DNA of 12,447 nt from Pseudopedobacter sp045629485. GTDB taxonomy: Bacteria; Bacteroidota; Bacteroidia; Sphingobacteriales; Sphingobacteriaceae. How positions within the stretch are numbered: the stretch's first letter is position 1; each line of letters starts with the position of its first letter. A model generated the notes under the pieces. The model did no database searches and had not been told where the DNA came from. It worked only from the letters and a program-made list of their open reading frames with translations. The stretch lies in assembly GCA_045629485.1 (NCBI GenBank), contig JAZQRF010000176.1, positions 1 through 12,447 on the forward strand, read 5' to 3'. The position numbers and the translations under genes are program-made. Shown here in pieces: positions 7,437 to 12,447 of the stretch.

Positions 7437-9275
7437 ATGAAAATTGTAATAGCCGAGAAACCTTCAGTAGCTAGAGAGTTAGCAAAAGTATTTGGGGCAA
7501 CAAATAAAAAAGGGGGATACATCGAGGGGAAGGGCTATTCTTTTACCTGGGCGTTTGGACATTTATTACAATTGGCACCCCCTCAGGAGTATGGTTTTTA
7601 TGGTTGGCGAAAAGAGAATTTGCCAATGTTGCCAAACAAGTTTAAGCTATCTATCAGGAAAATAAAAACTAAGGATGGTGTAGTTGAAGATCCGGCAGTA
7701 AAAAAACAATTGGATGTAATAAAGCGACTTTTTGATGAGTGCACAGAAATAATTGTCGCAACCGATGCCGGGCGGGAAGGCGAACTAATTTTCAGGTACA
7801 TTTATTATTACCTTAAATGTAAAAAACCTTTTAAAAGACTTTGGATTTCGTCTCAAACAGATGAAGCCATTAAAAATGGCTTTAGAAATTTGAAAGAGGG
7901 AACAGAATACGATACGCTGTTTAATTCGGCGCATTGCCGTTCGCAATCAGATTGGTTGGTGGGAATGAATGCTACGCAGGCGCTCAGTATTTCTGCTGGC
8001 AATAAGGCGGTATTGTCTTTGGGAAGGGTGCAAACGCCAACTTTAGCGATGATTTGCAGCCGCTATTTAGAAATTAAAAATTTTATACCAAAGGTATTTT
8101 TTCAGGTAGCCATCCAGTTAGAGAAAGAAGGGCAGTTGTTTAAAGCCATTTGCACTAAAAACTTCGATACGCAGGAGGAAGCACAGGCTGTTCTGGATAA
8201 AGTTTTGGATGTAGCGTCGGGCACTCCGCTTGGCGGACATATTAAATCTGTAGAAGGAAAAGCCAAAAAAGAACCTCCACCCTTACTGCATGATTTAAGC
8301 TCTCTGCAGCAGGAAGCCAATAAAAAGAAAGGCTATACAGCCGATCAAACGTTAAGTATTTTACAAGGTTTGTACGAAAGTAAATTGGTCACCTATCCGC
8401 GTACCGGCAGTCGTTATATAGGAGATGATATTTATGCCACCATTCCGGAACTGATGTCAAAATATAAAAGCCATGCTGTTTTTGGTAAGCAAGCAGAGTT
8501 TCTTTCAGAAAATAAACTCAACAAGCGAAGTGTTAACGCTAAAAAAGTAACCGATCACCATGCGGTGTTGCCTACCGGGATAGAGCCGGGATATTTACCT
8601 GAAGATAAACAGGCCGTTTACGACATGGTAGTTGGGCGTATGCTGGAAGCTTTTCATCAGGAATGTATAAAAGAAACCACCAAAATAATAATAGAATCGG
8701 GGTCCGAGTTTGTTGCCAACGGTACGGTGATTAAAAGTGCTGGCTGGAGAGCAGTATTTAACGATCCGGATGACGAGAAGAAAGACAATAGTGAAAATGC
8801 TACTTTACCAATAGTAGCAAAAGGCGAAAACTTACCCATTCCCAAAAAAGCAGTAGTAGAGAAACAAACCAAGCCAAGGCCTTTATATACCGAAGCAACG
8901 CTATTGAAAGCGCTGGAAACCTGTGGAAAGGAAATTGAAGACGAAGAGTTACGTTATGCGATGAAGGATAGCGGCTTGGGAACTCCGGCGACACGGGCAT
9001 CCATAATTGAAACCCTTATTAAAAGAGATTATATCGGCAGAGAAAAGAAAAATTTAGTGCCAAGTGCAAAAGGCTTAGCTATTTACGAAGTAGTTAAGGA
9101 CAAGAAAATTGCTCATGCAGAACTAACCGGTCAGTGGGAAAAAAGGCTGGAAGAAATAAGAGCGGGAGGCTCCATTGTAGAATTTAAGAATGAAATTGTA
9201 GATTATACCAGAAATATAACCCAGGAGCTGCTGGCTGCAGGAAACGGTTTAAACAAAGTATTGGCCGGGAGCTAA
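7437..9275 (+). CDS. topB: DNA topoisomerase III (type IA)
   Basis: Type IA topoisomerases cut one DNA strand via a tyrosyl linkage and relax or decatenate DNA. The start at 7437 gives MKIVIAEKPSVAREL, the canonical first strand with catalytic Glu7; upstream in-frame starts at 7353 and 7401 add residues not typical of the family. The TOPRIM acidic motif is TDAGREGE (D110, G112, E114), where E. coli-type enzymes have DxDxE; the glycine variant is common in Firmicutes and Bacteroidota TopB as I recall. LSLGRVQTPT (193-202), active-site Tyr320 in TYPRTGSRYI, DHHAVLPTG (from 373) and DSGLGTPATRASIIE are all present. At 612 aa it ends soon after the catalytic core, with no Cys-rich zinc ribbon. 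It is divergent from the sigma gene and appears monocistronic, so a link to the uptake operon is not implied. Confidence 0.95.
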   Translation: MKIVIAEKPSVARELAKVFGATNKKGGYIEGKGYSFTWAFGHLLQLAPPQEYGFYGWRKENLPMLPNKFKLSIRKIKTKDGVVEDPAVKKQLDVIKRLFDECTEIIVATDAGREGELIFRYIYYYLKCKKPFKRLWISSQTDEAIKNGFRNLKEGTEYDTLFNSAHCRSQSDWLVGMNATQALSISAGNKAVLSLGRVQTPTLAMICSRYLEIKNFIPKVFFQVAIQLEKEGQLFKAICTKNFDTQEEAQAVLDKVLDVASGTPLGGHIKSVEGKAKKEPPPLLHDLSSLQQEANKKKGYTADQTLSILQGLYESKLVTYPRTGSRYIGDDIYATIPELMSKYKSHAVFGKQAEFLSENKLNKRSVNAKKVTDHHAVLPTGIEPGYLPEDKQAVYDMVVGRMLEAFHQECIKETTKIIIESGSEFVANGTVIKSAGWRAVFNDPDDEKKDNSENATLPIVAKGENLPIPKKAVVEKQTKPRPLYTEATLLKALETCGKEIEDEELRYAMKDSGLGTPATRASIIETLIKRDYIGREKKNLVPSAKGLAIYEVVKDKKIAHAELTGQWEKRLEEIRAGGSIVEFKNEIVDYTRNITQELLAAGNGLNKVLAGS

Positions 9276-9506
9276 TGCCAAATGCTTTGAAGAGACAACC
9301 ATACCTATGGCTTTAAGATTTCTTAATATTCAAAAAATAATGGAAAGAGACCTTTGCTCAAAATTATTTAGGAAATGAGTAAATGATATTTTATAGGGTT
9401 AGGGTTGTATGAAATAGAAATATATAAGCTGACAGATTAAAGAAATAATTACGTCTCAAAAATCTTAAAAATATTTATCTTGTTGGATTAATTTTTAGGG
9501 TTTTAA
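9276..9506. other. Intergenic region between topB and the lone receptor gene
   Basis: This 231-bp AT-rich gap holds no open frame of note. A small palindrome, CCATACCTATGG (9299-9310), lies 23 bp after the topB stop and is followed by a mixed T-rich stretch. It is too weak to call a terminator with confidence. No clear TAnnTTTG-type -7 promoter element was found ahead of the next gene, though its own promoter must presumably lie here. Confidence 0.5.
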
Positions 9507-11933
9507 ATGAACAGAATACTATTTGTTTGTCTTTTCTTATCTATATTTTTAATAGAAAAGACCTCCGCTCAGGAACTAGGGAGTGTAACCGGGATGGTGA
9601 AGGATGAAATGAGCGGTGCACCTATAGATTTTGCTGCAGTCAGTATTTATAAGCAGGGGAGCGAGGTGGCGGCTAAAAATTTTATGACGGATATAGAAGG
9701 TAATTTCCAATTTACAGACCTTACTCTTGGCGTATATAAAATTAAAATATCATTTATTGGTTATAAGGCTAAGCTGATAGAGGGCATCATCATCAACAAA
9801 GATCGCCCTAACGAAAACCTGCAGGATATAAAATTAACACCTTCTGAAAACAATACGCTTCAGGAAGTGGTCGTAACAGAAACTAAGCCCGTAATAGAAT
9901 TTGGTGCCGATACCATTACCTTTAATGTGAGCCAAAGCATACAGGCTGAAGGCAGTACAGCCAGCGACCTCCTGAAAAGTGTTCCCATGGTTACGGTGGA
10001 TATTGATGGGAAACCTACCATTGCCGGAAAAGTAAATACGCGGATTTTTATTGATGGCAAACCTTCGGATTTCACTTCCGAAACCATGGCCGATCTCCTA
10101 AACATCCTTCCCTCTGATGCCATCCAAAAAATAGAAGTCATCACCAATCCGGAAGTACGTTACTCTGCAGATGGAGACGGAATTATTAATATTGTATTGA
10201 AGAAAGGATACCAGATTGGTTTAAATGGAGCGCTTTCTTTAACAGCAGGAACCTTAGGAAATTACAACGCCAGCCTCTACACGGCCTACAGTAATCAAAA
10301 ATTGTCCCTCACCAATACCTACGGTTATAAAGATGCCCGCATAGTATCTGATGTAGCCACTTTAAGAAGTAATTATAAGCAAGAAGCCATCTCTTCTTAT
10401 ATGAACCAGTACTCAAATGCTTTAACCGAGAATTCGGGTCATAACTTAAGATCGGCCCTAGATTGGGACATTACGCCTAAACAAAATCTTCGCTTTTCGG
10501 CAAATTATAACAACAGCCGGAATAGGGGAAATTCTCATCTGGATGATTACCGGTTAAACGCTTCTTCTGTTCAAACAGAATTGAGAATGCAGGATTCTGA
10601 CAATGGCAATAAGACGGATAACATTACCCTTAACGCCGATTACAGATTTAATATCAGTAAAAAAAACGAAAGCCTTACGGCCGGAATAGTTTGGTTTAAC
10701 AACTCTTCTGAAAGGGATAGGTTATTATCAAGATTGTATCATCAGCCCAACGGCACCACATCCAATGCATTTGAACAGCAAAGCACCAACGCCATTGATA
10801 ACAGCCGCTTAGAGTTAAATGTAGATTATAATAAGCCGCTAACTAAATTTGCCACGCTTACTTTAGGAAGCCAGATCACTATTGGAAATAATGGGAACGA
10901 CCAGTTTGCACAGGGTTATGATTTTGTAACCAGCCAGGACACCATCATTCCATCTTTAACTAACAATTTCGAATTTCAGGAAAATATTTATGCTTTCTAT
11001 GGTAGCTATCGGTTAAGAACCAAAACAAGGTGGTCTTTCAGAGGCGGTGTCCGCTCGGAACTTACCAATGTCTCTTTTGAGCAGGCCGATCTCTCCGGCA
11101 GCAGCCCTAAACCTTACCATAATATCTTTCCAAATGTTTCCATCAATAAGCTTTTTAAGAAAAAGTACAATTTTGGATTGAGCTACAGCATGCGCATTAA
11201 CAGGCCACGTGAATATGCGCTTAATCCTTTAATTGATAATAGTAACCAATCTAATGTGAGCTTCGGAAATCCAAATTTGAAGCCAGCTTTCACTAACCAG
11301 TTTCAATTGAGTTTTGGCACTTATGGTTTAAAATGGTCTTTTACCCCCAGGATAAGTTATGCCACAACAGAACGTATTATAGAAAGATTCAGGATCAGCC
11401 CGGATAGCGTAACCTACGATAACCTGGGCAGCAACAAAGCATTAACTTTTGGTTTCTTTGGTAATTATAAACCTTCTAAAGCCATTACCGTTACCGGAGG
11501 TTATACCTTAAGCAGGAGAGACTACGAATCCAAATCTACCTTACAACCTGCAAATGTTGGGTTAAGTCATCGGGTAAATCTAAACCTGACCGGGAATTTA
11601 CCATATAAAATATCCTGCGAAGGGCAGGTAAATTATTCCAGTAATGCCATAGCGCAGGGAAGAACTTCCGGGTCTGTAAACACATCTTTTGGAATTCGTA
11701 AAACGGTACTCAATAACAAATTACTTTTAAGAGCCATGGCTTCAGATCCATTTGCACAGCAAAATAATACCGAGTTTATAGAAGCATTTACTGCTGCCGG
11801 AGCTTTTTATAACCAGGAGAGAAGCCGTACGGTTAACACCCGAAATTATAGCCTGACTGTTAGCTATAGGTTTACCAATGCCCGTAAAAAAGTAGATAAG
11901 AATCTAAAAAAAGTAGAGGAAGAGACTTTATAA
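9507..11933 (+). CDS. TonB-dependent-receptor-like outer membrane beta-barrel protein (not a SusC)
   Basis: An 808-aa outer membrane protein. A signal peptide spans 1-21 (cleavage after KTSA, before QE). Next come a carboxypeptidase-regulatory-like domain about 26-112, a short TonB-box-like LQEVVVT (118-124) and a plug about 130-233 with LPSDAIQKIEVITNPEVRYSADG. The rest is a beta-barrel of alternating aromatic strands (about 236-790), matching the Bacteroidota 'outer membrane protein beta-barrel family' rather than SusC. It lacks an STN domain, a SusD partner and nearby sigma or anti-sigma genes, so it is not part of the left-hand signalling cassette. The last strand (SLTVSYRF) is followed by a charged tail of about 18 residues, unlike the terminal aromatic residue of the SusC here. 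Substrate unknown; metal chelates or peptides are possibilities only. Confidence 0.88.
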   Translation: MNRILFVCLFLSIFLIEKTSAQELGSVTGMVKDEMSGAPIDFAAVSIYKQGSEVAAKNFMTDIEGNFQFTDLTLGVYKIKISFIGYKAKLIEGIIINKDRPNENLQDIKLTPSENNTLQEVVVTETKPVIEFGADTITFNVSQSIQAEGSTASDLLKSVPMVTVDIDGKPTIAGKVNTRIFIDGKPSDFTSETMADLLNILPSDAIQKIEVITNPEVRYSADGDGIINIVLKKGYQIGLNGALSLTAGTLGNYNASLYTAYSNQKLSLTNTYGYKDARIVSDVATLRSNYKQEAISSYMNQYSNALTENSGHNLRSALDWDITPKQNLRFSANYNNSRNRGNSHLDDYRLNASSVQTELRMQDSDNGNKTDNITLNADYRFNISKKNESLTAGIVWFNNSSERDRLLSRLYHQPNGTTSNAFEQQSTNAIDNSRLELNVDYNKPLTKFATLTLGSQITIGNNGNDQFAQGYDFVTSQDTIIPSLTNNFEFQENIYAFYGSYRLRTKTRWSFRGGVRSELTNVSFEQADLSGSSPKPYHNIFPNVSINKLFKKKYNFGLSYSMRINRPREYALNPLIDNSNQSNVSFGNPNLKPAFTNQFQLSFGTYGLKWSFTPRISYATTERIIERFRISPDSVTYDNLGSNKALTFGFFGNYKPSKAITVTGGYTLSRRDYESKSTLQPANVGLSHRVNLNLTGNLPYKISCEGQVNYSSNAIAQGRTSGSVNTSFGIRKTVLNNKLLLRAMASDPFAQQNNTEFIEAFTAAGAFYNQERSRTVNTRNYSLTVSYRFTNARKKVDKNLKKVEEETL

Positions 11934-11962
11934 ATTCTAGAAAATAATAGCAATAGGATATA

Positions 11963-11998
11963 AAATGGAGTTCAGGCCACGGGAACTAAACTCCATTT
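11963..11998. terminator. Bidirectional terminator between convergent genes
   Basis: AAATGGAGTT (11963-11972) and AACTCCATTT (11989-11998) form a perfect 10-bp stem around a 16-nt loop. The stem's A/T outer ends put T residues after the hairpin on both strands. It lies 29 bp after the receptor stop and 13 bp after the stop of the converging minus-strand gene. The T tracts are short, so efficiency is uncertain. Confidence 0.72.
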
Positions 11999-12011
11999 AT
12001 CTTATGATGAA

Positions 12012-12447
12012 TTATTTCTTTGGATTAGCCAGCAACCAATCCGATAATTCTTCTGCCGCTTTATAATTGTCAAAATTAGCATGTGGCTGCTTTTGTACAT
12101 TTCTTAAATGATCATTGTCTATATATTCATTATAGATCCATGGATCGCCTAAAGCAAATACCCGACCTTTACCATAATTTGCGGTAGCAAAAATGATATC
12201 GCCATTATCTTCTACCAAAGCTTTTGCATTTTTAGAAACAGATAGGGTAGATATCCCTTTAATGAATAAACTCTTAGCGGTTTTAAATATTGGGTTGCCC
12301 TCGTTTACTTTAATTGTTCCAACAGAAAGATCTCTTTCTACAGCATTTCTTATTTTATCATCGAAATTGATTCCAAAAGTATTCGCTAATTTATTAAAAT
12401 GGAACAGCTCGCAGTTAACAGAGTCATTTGCCAGTAAGACTAAAGTA
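12012..12447 (-). CDS. Partial gene, C-terminal domain resembling that of Bacteroidota glycoside hydrolases (GH88/105-like)
   Basis: The frame stays open from the right edge (first full codon at 12446) to TAA at 12012-12014, giving 144 or so residues; the N-terminal part is outside the window. A TTG at 12218 is internal, not a start. The visible protein begins TLVLLANDSVNCELFHFNK, reads through NPIFKTAKSLFIKGISTLS, and contains ANYGKGRVFALGDPWIYNEY, ending with DNYKAAEELSDWLLANPKK. From memory, a very similar glutamine-amidotransferase-like C-terminal module follows the catalytic domain in some Bacteroidota unsaturated rhamnogalacturonyl/glucuronyl hydrolases. That would suit pectin or polysaccharide breakdown, but the catalytic part is not visible. 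The coding frame is certain; the family is tentative. Confidence 0.6.
   Translation of the reverse strand, partial: TLVLLANDSVNCELFHFNKLANTFGINFDDKIRNAVERDLSVGTIKVNEGNPIFKTAKSLFIKGISTLSVSKNAKALVEDNGDIIFATANYGKGRVFALGDPWIYNEYIDNDHLRNVQKQPHANFDNYKAAEELSDWLLANPKK

Noticed and set aside
7598..9000. Minus-strand open frames within topB
   Set aside because: They overlap a complete and recognisable topoisomerase in the other strand and encode low-complexity, Ser- and Leu-rich peptides with no known motif.
9299..9310. CCATACCTATGG as a terminator after topB
   Set aside because: Stem of only 4-5 bp, mostly A/T, with an interrupted T stretch; too weak to call.
9394..9406. TAGGGTTAGGGTT, resembling a telomere repeat
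   Set aside because: Only about two units in AT-rich bacterial intergenic DNA; no reason to think it is more than coincidence.
9860..10147. Minus-strand 95-codon frame within the orphan receptor gene
   Set aside because: It is antisense to the conserved plug domain; the composition is that of a shadow frame.
12012..12218. A complete 68-residue protein starting at TTG 12218
   Set aside because: The same frame is open to the window edge with matching protein style, so the TTG is an internal Leu codon of a larger gene.

Overview
The window reads as a chromosomal segment from a Bacteroidota bacterium, most likely Pedobacter or another Sphingobacteriaceae. The evidence is AT-rich DNA, a SusC/SusD pair preceded by an ECF sigma factor and a FecR-type anti-sigma factor, a second TonB-dependent-type barrel with a carboxypeptidase-regulatory-like domain, and genes without strong Shine-Dalgarno sequences. 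The genus is inferred from protein style, not from a marker gene.

Layout: (1) Positions 1-182 (+) are the right end of an insertion sequence: the last 20 codons of a transposase (probably IS1182 family) and the terminal inverted repeat. That terminus also forms a rho-independent terminator facing the next operon. (2) Positions 204-7177, all on the minus strand, hold a regulated nutrient-uptake operon read right to left: ECF sigma factor (7177-6614), FecR-like anti-sigma factor (6562-5516), STN-domain SusC transporter (5370-2029) and SusD lipoprotein (2018-204). (3) Positions 7178-7436 are a divergent intergenic region with a nearly perfect 16-bp AT-rich inverted repeat. (4) Positions 7437-9275 (+) encode a DNA topoisomerase III. 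(5) Positions 9507-11933 (+) encode a lone outer-membrane beta-barrel receptor with a plug domain but no SusD partner. (6) A 10-bp stem at 11963-11998 separates it from a convergent minus-strand gene that runs off the right edge. Only the C-terminal 144 or so residues of that gene are visible, and they resemble the C-terminal domain of some Bacteroidota glycoside hydrolases.

How it works together: SusD (surface lipoprotein lid) and SusC (TonB-dependent channel) should bind and import an oligomeric ligand. The SusC N-terminal STN domain can signal to the periplasmic C-terminal part of FecR, which controls the ECF sigma factor and hence susCD expression. The substrate cannot be read from the window: no degradative enzyme lies next to susCD, and an IS end sits 21 bp after the susD stop, where such enzymes are commonly found. 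I saw no CRISPR array, tRNA, rRNA, or clearly new defence or enzymatic system. The most interesting points are the IS-derived terminator, the inverted repeat upstream of the sigma gene, and the self-contained signalling cassette.
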